A stretch of 64,000 nucleotides of DNA from Hydrangea macrophylla. Its lineage: Eukaryota; Streptophyta; Magnoliopsida; Cornales; Hydrangeaceae. Below the pieces are notes generated by a model that was not told the DNA's origin, did no database searches, and was given only the letters and a program-made list of their open reading frames with translations. Shown here piece after piece: positions 33,721-45,946 of the stretch. Made by a program: the position numbers and the translations under genes. The stretch spans positions 27,062,681 through 27,126,680 of the forward strand of contig CM066994.1 in the NCBI GenBank assembly GCA_033977485.1. The letters are read 5' to 3'. The first letter of the stretch is position 1; the number at the start of each line of letters is the position of its first letter.

Positions 33721-35390
33721 GTAGTGATGATTTAGGAATGCAAAGACAATTGCCTTAAAACAAGAACCCTTCATTGATGTGGAAATCAAATGCCATTTGT
33801 GACTCCTTACACTTGGCCCATATTTCCTTGAAATCTTCATCTTCCTCATAAAGCTCCTTCAAACAATCAAATCCCACGATCTCTTGAGCTAAAGTGATAA
33901 GTAAGGAGGCTCGGAGACTCAACGCATCTGCTACTTTGTTGGTTGTACCGGATTTGTGTTTGATAATAAATGGAAACTTTTGAAGGAATGTAGACCACCG
34001 AATATGCATCTTGTGTAGTCAAGGTGCTTTTGACTATTAATAAACTTCAAGGCTTGGTGATCGGTGTACAAGAAAAACTCTCGCTACACAAGATAGTGTT
34101 CCCATTGCTTCAAGGCTCGAACTACGGCATAGAACTCTTGATTAGATGTACTCTACTTTTGTCGGGCCTTGCTAAGCTTTTCACTAAAATATGCCACGGA
34201 GCACTTTTCTTGTGGGAGGACCGCTCCAAAGCCAACTCCAGAAGCATCACACTCTACCTCAAAAACTTTATTAAAACGCGGGTACAGCGCATAATTTTTC
34301 TTTAATTAAGGCGAAACTCTAAGTAGCCTCCTCACCCTAATTAAACTTTCCTTTCTTGAGACACTCCGTAATAGGTGTCGTGATAGCACTAAAGTTACGA
34401 ATGAACCTCCGATAAAAGGTTGCTAAGCCATGGAAACTACGAACTTCAGTGACTGTCTTAGATGTTGGCCATTCGCGGATGGCACGAACTTTATCCTTAT
34501 CAACATGTATACCCTCTGCACTAAAAATATAACCCAAAAACAAGAGTCTATTAGTCAAGAAGTACACTTCTTAATTTTACATACAGTTGATTTTCATGAA
34601 GAACCATCAAGACTTGTCGAAGGTGGTCCAAGTGCTCTCCCTCGGTCTTACTATATATGAGGATATCATCAAAATACTCCACGGCAAACTTTCCACAAAA
34701 GGCCTCAAAGGCTGGTTTATAACTCTCATGAACGTGCTAGGAGCGTTGGATAACCCAAAAGGCATCACCAACCACTCAAGCAGTCCATACTTCGTCTTGA
34801 ACGTTGTTTTCCACTCATCTCTGGGCCGACTACGAATTTGATGGTAACCACTTCGAAGATCAATCTTTGAAAATTTGTTGGAACTACTAAGCATATCCAA
34901 CATGTCATCCAAGTGCGGAATAGGAAACCAGTACTTAATTATAATCTTGTTGGTGGCACGGCTATCCACACACATCCTCCAACTTCCATCTTTCTTAGGC
35001 ATTAACAATGCTTGTACGGCACATGGGCTCATGCTCTCTCGAATAAAACCCTTGTATAGTAACTCTTCCACCTTTTCTTGCAAAATCTCATTCTCCTTCT
35101 GACTCATCCTATAGTGTGGAAGAATCAGAAGAGTAGATCCCGGTATGAGGTCAATGTGATGTTGAATATCCCTCATGGGTGGCAATTCATCCCGTAGATC
35201 CTCAGACACCAACTCAATGAACTCCTCCAATAAGACTTGCACTTTGTCAGACACTATAGTGGTTGTAGTAGTGCTAGGATCGGGAACAAGCCTTCTCACC
35301 ACCATGAGATGAATTTCTTGTGCATCTTTCACTTTTGTCATGAGATCGAGCTTCGAACTAATCATAGTAAGAAAGGACTTCCCCCCACTT
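33721..35390 (-). pseudogene. Element C reverse transcriptase and RNase H
   Basis: Minus-strand RT at about 35200-34560: [48 protein letters not shown] and the catalytic [10 protein letters not shown] near 34660-34690, the last after a one-base frame change. The connection has [16 protein letters not shown] (34400). RNase H follows with [19 protein letters not shown] text (34240) and [15 protein letters not shown] (33930). Frame changes and stops are frequent. Confidence 0.88.
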
Positions 35391-35990
35391 TAGGAACATC
35401 GTTAGTAATAGAGGTTGACTTCATAGGTGATATGGCAATTTTATGGATTTCCCAAATGAACATGTAGACATTATCTCTACCTTTATACGTTATATCTACA
35501 TCAAATTGCCATGGCCTTCCCAACAATATATGACTAGCATCCATATCAACATCACAAATAATTGTATCTTAATAGTGTTTACCTGTAGAGATAGGAACAT
35601 AACATATCTCGGTTACATTGACTGTCGGCCCTTTCTTGATCCATCCAATGCTATAAGGTGATGGGTGCTCCTCTGTTGGTAGCTTCAAGTGATCCCCTAA
35701 TTTTCTTGACACAAAATTCTCATAACTCCCCAGATCTACAATCAAGTCACATACCTTTCGATCAATGGAACATTGTGAGCGAAAGGTGTTGTGTCGTTCA
35801 CCCTCCATGTCTTGTTTAGGAGTGAACAAGAATTTTTGTACCAAACGTGCCACTCATTCACCATCTTCTTCCGTAAATTCAGCTCCATCATACGGATCCT
35901 CTTTTTGCATGTATTCCTCTTCCTCTTCTTTTCTAACAACCCCCTCATTCTCCACTAGATTCACACCTCTCCTTTTGCGGTGTCGTTCGG
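35391..35990 (-). pseudogene. Element C aspartic protease
   Basis: On the minus strand [17 protein letters not shown] near 35740 corresponds to the family core with DGGSxENxVS; the second residue of the catalytic triplet is changed (DLGS). ASHILLGRPWQFD near 35540 is the conserved C-terminal strand. Stops occur at about 35570 and 35853. The enzyme would cleave Gag-Pol. Confidence 0.8.
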
Positions 35991-37116
35991 GACAATTATT
36001 AGATGTATGACCAGGCTCCTAACAACGATAGCAAATTGTGGGTTTCAGTCGGGCATAGGGATTTTGGTTGTTCGGAACAGGTCTCTTCGTTATACTATCG
36101 GTACCTCTACTTTGACTCTTTTGGTATGCGGGTTGCTTCGGAGAGAGATCGGATGCCGATATTGTTGCTTGCACTTCCTTTCCTTTATCAGAAGCGGAAG
36201 ATGACAACTCCGCAAAATTCTTACGAATAGGTGTGGCATAAGTTAGTCTCCTTTTAGCCATCTCGGCTTTCACGGCCATGTTATGTGCCTCTCCAATGGT
36301 CCATAAAACTTGTAAAGAAAACCTATCTCGAATAGAAGGCTTCAATCCATTTACATACCTAGCCACTCGTTGGCTTTCTGTCTCTGCAATATTGTTTCGA
36401 TCCAATAAACGATTGAATTCATTAAGATATTCAAAAATTGTGCAGTTACCTTGAACACAATTTTGATACTGTTGGAACAAATATTGTTCATAATCTAGTA
36501 GTAAAAATTGATCCATCATCAATTGTTGCATACGACGCCAAGTTCGAACAGGTTGTTTGCCCTACCTTTGTCGGGTCTGTTCTAGTTGATCCCAACAAAC
36601 TGCAGCTTCGCCTTTAAGCCTGAAAACAACAAGTCTTACCACTTTATCTTCTGGAACCTCCATCATCATGACGAATTGTTCAACTTCCAAAATCCAATCA
36701 AGGAAATCCTCGATGTGTAAATTTCCATTAAAACTGAAGATATTAGTTTTAATACGATAATCATCATATTCTCTATTTCGTCATTCTGCCGGTCTATGGG
36801 GAACATAGACTGCTTCTTCTTCTCCTGAATCAGATCTGGCATCATAGGTAGTTTGTCTTCAGTGATGTTCTTCAAGAATAGGCATGCGAATAGGTCCACC
36901 CATCGGTTCATCAATAGGTCGGCCATGGGCAAAACCCTCAGTGCAGCTCCTATTAACAGTTGGATCTCTGTCGGCATTGAGTGAGAGGGTAAGGTTGTGC
37001 AGTGCTTCTTGAATCGAGTTCATCTGCTCCCCATGTCGCTCAATCATAGCCCACAGTTCACTAATCACATGACCAGCGTCGTTAGGATTGTTGATGTCGT
37101 TCCCACCAGTTGCCAT
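35991..37116 (-). pseudogene. Element C Gag
   Basis: Start MATGGNDINNP at 37116 on the minus strand, 20 bp inside the primer site. The conserved GN C T-type YLNEFNRLLDRN...RVARYVNGLKPSIRDRF block is at about 36440-36330. The zinc knuckle near 36000-36040 reads CYRC, a stop, then EPGHTSNNCPER. The stop sits where relatives have Gln, so CAG-to-TAG is likely. Frame changes lie at about 36860 and 36560. Confidence 0.85.
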
Positions 37117-37135
37117 CAAGCTAGGCAAATCCTCA

Positions 37136-37146
37136 CTCTGATACCA
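37136..37146 (-). other. Element C primer-binding site (tRNA-iMet)
   Basis: Minus strand TGGTATCAGAG, two bases inside the right LTR; complementary to initiator tRNA-Met. Confidence 0.92.
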
Positions 37147-37148
37147 AT

Positions 37149-37638
37149 TGACGCAGCACAAAATCATGGAAGGATTCAAGCAACATTGAAATCCTTGAAG
37201 AAAATCTTAGAATCCACCAAGAACTCAAAAAGAACACTCTTTGAGAGAAAAAAAAAATTTTATTGATCAAATAGATAGAAAGTTGAGAATGCCTTAGAAG
37301 GCTTACATATCATCTATTTATAAGCTAACAAACCTAATCATATTAGAAAATAAAAGTAAATTCGTTTTTATTATTTCCTACCTAATTAAAGGCTTTATAT
37401 AACTTGGAAACCAAGACATAGCATTCCTAAAACACTCCTAACTTATATGGTAACGTATTGAGACTTAAATTTACCATTTAAACTCCTGAAACGACTCAAA
37501 ATTATGAAAATAAAATCCTACCAACTAAAAAATGAAAATTACAAAATATCATAATCAAATAACTTGTTATTCCTTTTTTGAGCAAACTTCCTCCTATCCC
37601 ATTCTTCTTCAAATTTCTCTGCAACTTCCCCTACATCA
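37149..37638 (-). repeat. Element C, 5' LTR (right copy)
   Basis: 490 bp, matches 22437-22928 with a few substitutions. It is followed by AACAA (37639-37643), after which element B's LTR resumes. Confidence 0.93.
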
Positions 37639-38004
37639 AACAAACACCCACATGTCTGTTCCAGCGTCCCCACACTGATGACTTAAGACTAGTCATATTT
37701 TATCAAATAAAATAAACATGGCACGTGTTAGTATAGTAGGATTATTAAATGCGCAATTTAATAATCCTACGACTAAGAACATTTTAAGAATAAAGTTACC
37801 AAGAAGTATAAGGTCTTATTTCTCAACTCTTTAAGTACGTATCTTCTCATCTTTAATTCTACATACTTGTCATGAAGATTAAACAACAATAATTATCATG
37901 ATAATTAATAAACTTGTCCCTTGATAATTAATAAGACTGTTAATGAATGTAATATTCCTAAAACACTCTTCCTAACTATTGGCTTTTAGGGCATATTACT
38001 AACA

Positions 38005-38019
38005 ATCTCCCACTTGCAC
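38005..38019 (-). other. Element B polypurine tract
   Basis: The minus strand reads GTGCAAGTGGGAGAT immediately before the LTR start TGTTAGTAATATGCCC, a common arrangement in plant copia elements. Confidence 0.8.
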
Positions 38020-39560
38020 TAAAGCCAATGGATTATGTATCTTGTACCCATCTACAAAAGACGACTATATAAATGCTGATGTACAAGGCATTTGTGTGTG
38101 TACTGCTCAGTATCTATTAATACCATTTTATGATTGACACATCACCTCTCCCACTGATTACTCTTAATCAAGAGGAGATAAGAACTGAATCTGACTGGAT
38201 CTCTGATGAGACATTGATTCCTTGGCTTGAGCTATTGCCCCATTGCTATCATAGTATAGAGATACTTGTGATCCAATGGTAGGAATCACTCCTAGTTCTT
38301 AAAGAACTTTTGATCCAAACAATAATTTTTTCTACTGTCCAAGCAGCAAGGCATACAACCTTGGTGTCAAGCCTATTATATTGTCCCACATACAACAGTT
38401 ATTCAACTAGCCAAACCCTTACCTAGATAACCGTTACCTTGAAGTGAATTGTCTAACATCCACATCAAACTAAAAATTTTAAAACCAAAAACCCTAGTTC
38501 TCCTACACCATTAGAGGAACAATCCCTTAGTACTTATCAAGTACTGAATGATGTTCTTCATTAAGATCTAGTGTTCTCTGTCTGGATTTGATTGATCTGC
38601 TCGTAACTCTTTATAACATTACTAATATCATGTCTTGTACATAACATTACATAAAGCTCCCACTGTGAAGGCATAGGGTATCCAGCTTATGCAATTTCTC
38701 TTTGGTGTCTTAGGACCCTTGTCCTATGGAGAGATGAATTCTATACTTGAAGGTCAATAGCCTTTCCTTTGGAATCCTACATGTTGAACCCTTTCAACAC
38801 TTTGTCTATGTACATGGAATGGGAAAAACCAAGCAACCTTTTAGATCTATCTCTATAGACCTTTATATCCAATATATTGGGTGCTTCTCCCAAATCTTTC
38901 ATGGATAGGATTTGTGAATTAGAGTTAGACTGATAATGATCATTCCTAATGAGAAGAATATCATTGATAGAAAATAGGAATGTGATTGTTCCCCCACTAA
39001 CCTTTTAGTACGCATAAGACTCATCCAAATTTTGATGGAAATCAAACTCTTTGATTGTCTCATCAAATTGGATGTTCCAACATCGAGATGCCTGCTTGAG
39101 TCCATAAATGGATCTCTGCAGTTTGCACACGTTGTGGCTTCATCACGAGATGTAAAACCTTCTAGCTACTACATACAAATATCTTCCTCAACCATTGAGG
39201 AATACGGTCTTTACATCTTCTTAACATATCTTCATAGTCATAGTATGCAGCTATAGTAAGCATGATCCTTATGAATTTTAGCATAGCTTCTGGCAAAAGG
39301 TTTTCTCATAGTCAACTCCTTGTCTTTGTTTGCCACCTATTTTCTAATAGTTTAACTTTGTAGGTGTTTTCCTTTCCATCCAAGTCTTTCTTCCTTTTAT
39401 AGACCCATTTGCAGCCATTTAGATACAATACCTTAAGGTATATCCATTAAAGTCCAGACTTGGTTGGAATACAAATAACCCATCTTTGATTTCATGACAT
39501 CTTTCCATATACTCAAATTAATGTCTAACATTGCCTCTTTGTAGTTAGTAGAAACACTAT
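38020..39560 (-). pseudogene. Element B reverse transcriptase / RNase H (copia)
   Basis: On the minus strand: WKDVMKSKMG near 39510, GCKW-like KWLQMGL near 39400, then LKQASRCWNIQFDETIK near 39120, NDILLIRND near 38960 (normally VDDILLIGND, so one catalytic Asp is lost), SMKDLGEAPNILDIK near 38900 and SKRLLGFSHSMYIDKVLK near 38830. Further left RNase H is barely readable (LCTRHDISN near 38640). Stops and frame changes are dense; the gene is long dead. Confidence 0.82.
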
Positions 39561-40640
39561 TTTCATCATTGTTTCCACAATAAAAGAGTTCCTAGTCACC
39601 ATGATGCAGATCTAAATATCTCTTGTAAGGTACATGAGTTCTACTAGGTCTATAATGAGATTGTGTAATTGAAGGTTCTACTTGTAATAAGTTATGAGGA
39701 CAAATCCTCGGGTTGGTCAATGTTGATTTATGGTTCTGAGGACAATTCCTCTTTTTCCCAATGCCATTATCTTGATCAAATTGTGTTTTAAGAAATAGGG
39801 CAAACTTGTGACAAACATTTTTGTTTACTTCGGGAATAATAGCACATAGACTATCTTGGGAAACTATCAAATCTACATTTTACCGACCTTGATTCTAATT
39901 TGTCAACTTTTGTATCTTTACATAAGTTGGACAACCCCAAATCTTAACGTGCTTAAGACTGGGTCTCTTCCTATACCATATCTCATGTGGTGTTTTAGGA
40001 ATAGATTTGGACGATACCTAGTATATATGTTGCGATTCGTATGGCATATATCAAAAAGGATATAGGTAAATTTATGGAACTCATTAGTGTATCGTATCTA
40101 ATAAAGTACGATTTCTCATTTCCGACACCCCATCTGATTATGGTGTTCCAGGAAGAGTCCACTAAGATAAAATAGCATTTTTCATGAGATGAACTTTAGA
40201 ATTCATTGCTTAAGTATTTAGTTCCTCGATTTTATCGTAGGACCTTAATAATTGTACCCGGCGTCTATTTTTCTTCTTCATTTCTGAATTCCTTGAACCT
40301 TTCAAATTATTTAGATGTATATTTCATCAAATATACACAACCTAACCATGAGTGATCATTGGTGAAGGTTATGAAGTAGTAAAAATCGTCTCTAGCAACT
40401 GAATTCAAAGATCCACACTTGTCAGTGTATATTAATCCTAATATATTGGTAACTCATTTCTCGTTTCCAACAAAAAGTGATTTGGTCATCTAACCCATAA
40501 GATAGGATTCACAAGTTGAATTAGCTTCATAAGCATGAGGACCAAAATATCTATCTTTTGCCAACTTGTTATTCCTTTTATCAGTAGCATGACCTAATCT
40601 TTACATGCCACATATAAGAAGGATTAATTTCATCTCTAGG
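39561..40640 (-). pseudogene. Element B integrase (copia)
   Basis: On the minus strand: pre-integrase RLGHATDK near 40600, first catalytic Asp in IYTDKCGSLNSVARDD near 40420, the Glu region SDGVSEMRNRTLLD near 40110 (normally NGVSERRNRTLLD) and the post-core KRPSLKHVKIWGCPTYVKI near 39950. Integrase lies upstream of RT on the coding strand, which is the copia gene order. Heavily interrupted by stops. Confidence 0.85.
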
Positions 40641-42689
40641 TTTATTTTGTCTTTTATCTTACTCTACTCAATATAACCAAAAACTATCATCCTAGTTTGA
40701 GAAATAAAGATCGTTCAAGTTTATACCAATTGCCAATCAAATCACTATTTAAAATTTGAGAAATTATTGTTATGTAAATCACCTTTTAACAAATTTTCTT
40801 TTCACTAAAAGATTTTGGTATAACTTGACAATCTGTCAATTCTAAACTATTCTAGATAGTAAGACCAGTAATGGGTCCCAACAGTTAATTTAGCAACTCT
40901 TGTTTCATTTCTCACTTGATGGGTAGCCTTTTATATTACTTGGTCTTCTACTTCTTTTAGTTGTTGCATCATTAATACAGTTATGTGAACCAAAATTAGT
41001 ATTTAATACCAACATAGAAGTAGAACCAACAAACAAGTTAGTTTTTTATAGAGCGCAGTTTAGACATCCCTTCTGAAGGTTTGTCTCTTAAAGAACAGTT
41101 CTTTTCTAATGCTATATTTAAATCACAACGAAAACATTTTCTTTTACTCGTGAGTGGGTGAGCTTGCATTTTCTTGAATCCACATTTTGTCTTTATTTAG
41201 ACTTTTTCCCCTTCTCGTTCCTTTCATAGCATTTATGTTTAGACTTGGAAGTAGAAGTCTTTTGAATGACATGAGCGGAATTATTTGTCTTCCCTATATT
41301 CTCTTTTACTATACAACTCCAGGTTCCTTACAACTCTTGTAGGTGAATTAGAATTGCATATAAGCTTTCGATCTCATCGAATTGCTTCTAAAGCTCTCTT
41401 GCTCATAGATACCAACATGTGGTATTTTACCAAATAGTTATCAAGTGGCCATTTTCTCAAAATGGTCTTTTCTTCCTCAGAAGTAATTTTAGAACCCTTT
41501 ATGAAATTTACACTTTATAAGACAGGCAATCATTTCCCTATTGAGAACTATTCTCAAAATTTCTTAACCAATTATTAAAGTTTCGCCTGGTCAATGATTT
41601 TTTAAGATTTTTGAAAAGAGGGTTATATGGTAATATACAGAAAATAAATAGCAGACAATAAATAAATTACCTATTAATTTTATTAACCATTATATATTTG
41701 AGTCTTTAAATTATAATGGTGCACCCACTATTCTTTTCAAATTCCTCATCCCTTAAAAGGAATTCGTGAATCTCTATTTGGAAGATTCGTAGTGGGGATT
41801 GGGGTACCACCAAAACTAGCATAAATTCACATAATAGTTTCTTGGCCATACTAACTTTGATAAGAAGTCAACTCTTACCTATTACTTCTCAAGCAAATTC
41901 CAACCATCCTTTAGCCTCTAAAATTATGAACCTCACATAATAGTTTCTTGGTCCATATATTTTAGTTAAGTTAAACCCACCATTCATACAAGTATGAGTT
42001 ACTAATGAGACCCTCAAATATAGTTTCTTGGATCCCACCAGCCCCTCACCTCATAATATCATATATTTAAATAAGATGAGTGAATTTTCTTAGAATGAGA
42101 AGCCCCCACATATCTGTAGCCGACCAACCCAAATAGAAAAATTCAGTCACCTATAGTGGCAGAAGGCTGCAATACGACATTCATAATGTCTTCTTCGTTT
42201 ACAACTTAATATCATTACTAGAATGGGAATTTTATGGTTTCATCAATTCAATATGCATCATATACATAAAATAAATATTTCACCATATATAGTTTAATAT
42301 GTCCATTTACTCTCACTAATTAAAATTTGAAAATAAATTTAAATTATATTCAAAAAGATTATGCACATAATCCATTAATCGAAAAATAATTTAAAACAAT
42401 TTTAAATATGGACATATAAACTATATATATAGAGAAACCACCCCCAGCAACTATCACATAAAAAGGGACTTGGATGATTATGGACTTTTAAAGTGATTCA
42501 ACTTGATCCTTTAAGTTGAATCTAGGTCTATGGGGTTGCAATCATTATTCAACATCACATGCTTTCAAGCTCTAAGCTTGAACAATAATAATAAATAGTC
42601 TTCATACTTTCCATGGACACCTTATATTCTCTAAGCAGGTTCCATCTTCTTCTTCCTTATGTTCTTCTCATCTTCTTCTCTAAATCTAA
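40641..42689 (-). pseudogene. Element B protease and Gag remnants
   Basis: A protease core reads LVLNTNFGSHNC at about 40979-41013 on the minus strand, matching copia VLDTGCGSHIC with Asp replaced by Asn. To its right a degenerate zinc knuckle reads CFRCDLNIALEKNC near 41110, with the His position lost. Beyond 41300 Gag is no longer readable with confidence. No standard primer-binding site is seen next to the right LTR at 42690. Confidence 0.65.
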
Positions 42690-42988
42690 TGGAACTCTTT
42701 AAGGTTCGCGTAGCAAAAGCAAAAATTTAACAGTTTTCTAAAACCCATGATCAAGTCTATGATGTATACAAAATACATAAAACATCCATAGAGGTTTAAG
42801 TGAATAGTTACCCTTGCAGCGTGCCTTACAAAACTTTTAGATCTTTATTCACTCCGCCTCCTTTTGGTACCCTCGTACAAGGTTCACTTAAATCATCCAA
42901 GTGTCCGATCTCTAAGTATATCCACACGAGAAAATCACGAACAAGAAGAAACATTTGATTTTATTCATCAAATTAAACACCAACTAAT

Positions 42989-45946
42989 TGTAGACGCCCC
43001 GATTTTGACCATACGTCGAATTTAGGGGAATATTACCTCCAAGTTCGATGATGACAACATCCGAACAAACCTAAGGCTTCCAGGGTGATTCAAGCTCTTC
43101 AAAAGGCTCTTCAATTCAAACAAAATGAAAGAAGGAAGGAAAAGAGAGGGAAAAGGGAAGGATAGAAGAAAATGGCACATGGCATAGTCTGCGGCAGTCA
43201 TGCGATGCCGCTGCTGCACTCCCTGATTGCCGGACTGACTGTCAGTAAGTGCCGTATCATCATTCACTGACAGCGCAAAAAATACACCAAAAGCCGCAAA
43301 AATCAAAAATTCAGAAAACACGGCAGTCCGCGGCATTCATTGAGTACCACATCGGCATTCAGTGAATGTCGCGCCAGCTATCAGTGAGTGCCGTTCCGGC
43401 ACTTACCTAGTGCCGCTTCCAACTCTACTGAATGCTGCATTTTCGTAGCAGTCTGCTTTGAAATAGTACATTTTATACCATCAAAAGGACAACCGGGATT
43501 AGGGTTTTACCCCTGAAATTACCAAATAACCCTCTAAAATTTGCCTATATATAGGGGATGAATATCCCATTGCAAGGGGTCTAGAATCTCAATCTTGGTC
43601 TTGAAGAATCTCAATTTTTTAAGGCTCAATCTTAATTTTTTTTATAATTAGGAGAATCTTAGAGAGAATTAGGAGACTTAAGGGGTAAGTTACTACAAGA
43701 AGTTGGAAAGAAGAGCTTGAATTGCCTTTGAAAGACCTTCAAAAACACAAAGGTTGAGGATTATTAGAGGTAAACTCTAGATTAACTAGTTCTTGAGTTC
43801 AATCACAATTTATAGAATGCCTTAGAATCTTTTACACATTTTTAAAAACTCTCTTCCCACCTCAATTCATCACACACCACTAATATTGTGATTGAACTCC
43901 CATTTTTGTTGATTTTGATCAAAGTAGCTTTGGATTTAAGATTAAATAAATCATAAAGTAAAAACTAACTTGGATTTTGTTTGAACCTTGAGTTTCTTTT
44001 CTTTTATGTTCATTTTTGGGATTTATGAGATGCTCAATATCTCATTTGGTCCCTTTAAGTTGGTCCTTTTAAATTCTCTATGAGCTTATGACTCAAATGA
44101 GAAGAATCACATCCATACATGATTAGCTAGCTATAGTAGGCCAAAGTCTTAGTTCATGACTTTGGTCTTCTAGTTGAAAGTCTTATGGAATCCTTTCAAG
44201 ATTCCATTGAGACTCACATGGCACGGATTAGTCTTTTTATCTCCAAAAACCATCAATGGGAAGGAGAAGTAGTCCTAGGATGAGTCAACCTCTAGGGTTC
44301 GGTATGATAGACAGTGAGTTTATAAACACTTTTGATCAAGAATTTTTAACTAAACAATGGTCCGTTGGAATTGAATGAGACCAATTGGAGAGTGTTAATA
44401 ACACAAAGATTTACCACTATGATTTTTGTTTTGACGAGATTTCATGTTTAAGGCGGTTTGATCATGAGTTTTGTAAAACAAACATAATCTGTTCAGAATT
44501 TCAAAACAGTAGCACCTTCTTGAAATAAGTAAATCAAAGCCTTAACCAAGCTTTCTTGACTTCAAATAATTTTTTCTAAGAGGTTTAATGTGTTAATAAG
44601 ATATCCTAAAAAGATTAGAGTCATTCGGGCTTATTTACTATTTTTAAAAAATGGCACAAAATTTTTTAACAGAGAGTTGTAAACTTCTAAGTGATGTTTG
44701 GTTCTTACCCAATTCCCAAAGATTGAACCGTTTGATTTTTTATTTTTTTGTCGGGTTAGAAACTAGACTCACAAAGGTATCATGTGCCCTCAAGATCAAA
44801 CCGTTGGATGTATGATTTTTCTATTTTTAAATTTCTGGTTTCTTCTCTGTAATTTTTGAAATTCTGTTGTAAATTTGATAAACTTCATAAATGATGACCA
44901 TAATGACCTTTATATGACCTAGGGCTCAAATCATGTTTTAATAATGATTAAATGGACTTAAATCCAGAGGCTAAATGATCCAAATCAATGAATAGTTCAT
45001 AGCTTACTCTTGTCCATGTTCATATATTCGCATGCATTCATCCATGTAGGTTAATACTTGTAATTAAGACTTGTCTTGCATTGGGGTTAAATTGCACTTA
45101 ATTGAACCTAATTGTGAGTTCCTTATGACCATGTTGGAACTACACCATCTCTATATGGACATTACATTGGCTCCTAGTTGAGACTTGTATATCTATAGAG
45201 ATGATGCATTTCCAATTAATTAGAAGGAATTCATGACTAGGCCAATTCTTTCATACATGATAGATTTAAGCTAGAAGTTTAGGAATATTACTTAGGATTC
45301 AATATTATACTTTGTTTGAAATATGTGGACTAACCCTTTGTTTTGTAGCGCTAATAAGGTATGATTTCTCAAACTCCTCTTTAGTTTATTTAATTTCTTG
45401 GTTTTATTGATTTTTCGACTCCGTGTGCGACACCTTAGAATTAGGTCTTGCATTATTTGTGTACATGGATTAGAGACCTGTTTTTAGGTTTTATCTTTAT
45501 TTACATGCATTGCACGTTTAAATTTGCAGCTGGATCCCAGGTAAGTTTCTTAGTTCCTTACTTGCTACTTGATTTTTCAAACTCCTCTTTAGTTTATGAA
45601 TGATATTTTATCATTAGCAATCTTACGCCCTTTTAAACATACTTTGTAATATATATTTATACATATGTATTAGTTGAGGACACACTCAGATAATTAATTC
45701 GATTAAAAGGATGTCTAGTAGAGGCCTATCAGGAGATAGGATGAGAGGGGGTGTTTTAGTCCGCCGGGCTCCTTCCCCTCTTATTCCGTAATCCCGGGAC
45801 CTAGAATTTCTAGTTTCTAAAAGATCAGTTTGCCTTTAAATGGTTTCTTAATTTTCCTTTTAAAAATTAAGTGGCGACTCGTATTTGAATTTTGAATTTT
45901 GAAAAAGGTTTAAATTAAAAGCGTGGGTCAGCCTGCGATATCTACA
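42989..45946. mobile_element. Element F: probable 2.96-kb solo LTR
   Basis: It begins TGTAGACGCC and ends GATATCTACA (TG...CA with inverted ends TGTAGA/TCTACA), with TSD CTAAT at 42984-42988 and 45947-45951. It shows no internal direct repeat, no primer site next to an LTR and no protein, so it is best read as a solo LTR left by LTR-LTR recombination. A TATA box (CTATATATAGG) is at 43545-43555 in plus orientation. An array of CACTGAATGCCG-like words lies upstream at 43180-43440. The parent family was not identified; orientation is suggested by the TATA box only. Confidence 0.8.
43545..43555 (+). promoter_or_regulatory. TATA box in solo LTR F
   Basis: CTATATATAGG about 560 bp from the left end, in a context like the promoters of elements D and G. 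A solo LTR with an intact promoter could transcribe rightward sequence. Confidence 0.5.

Larger units (their letters stand above)
22437..37638 (-). mobile_element. Element C: CRM-like Ty3/gypsy retrotransposon
   Basis: It is inserted in the left LTR of B with TSD AACAA (22432-22436 and 37639-37643). LTRs of 492 and 490 bp begin TGACGCAGCAC and end ACATCA on the plus strand. On the minus strand the order is primer site (tRNA-iMet), gag, protease, RT, RNase H, integrase, polypurine tract. Integrase is split by D and E. The protein wording is that of plant chromoviruses. The integrase C-terminus ends [16 protein letters not shown] just before the LTR without a canonical chromodomain, which fits the CRM group. 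That assignment is from memory of family wording and is not certain. Numerous stops make it inactive. Confidence 0.9.
21234..38004 (-). repeat. Element B, 3' LTR (left copy), split by element C
   Basis: The LTR consists of 21234-22436 and 37639-38004. The two parts match the two parts of the right LTR in order. Compared with the right copy, about 80 bp near 21248 are missing. The two copies differ at many positions. Confidence 0.85.

Noticed and set aside
34024..36230. Plus-strand open frames across element C
   Set aside because: Shadows of minus-strand RT, protease and gag.
42660..42690. tRNA primer-binding site for element B
   Set aside because: The sequence inside the right LTR does not resemble tRNA-iMet or another common primer.
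43022..43336. Minus-strand 104-codon frame in solo LTR F
   Set aside because: No recognisable domain, lies over the repeated CACTGAATG words, and no supporting start context.
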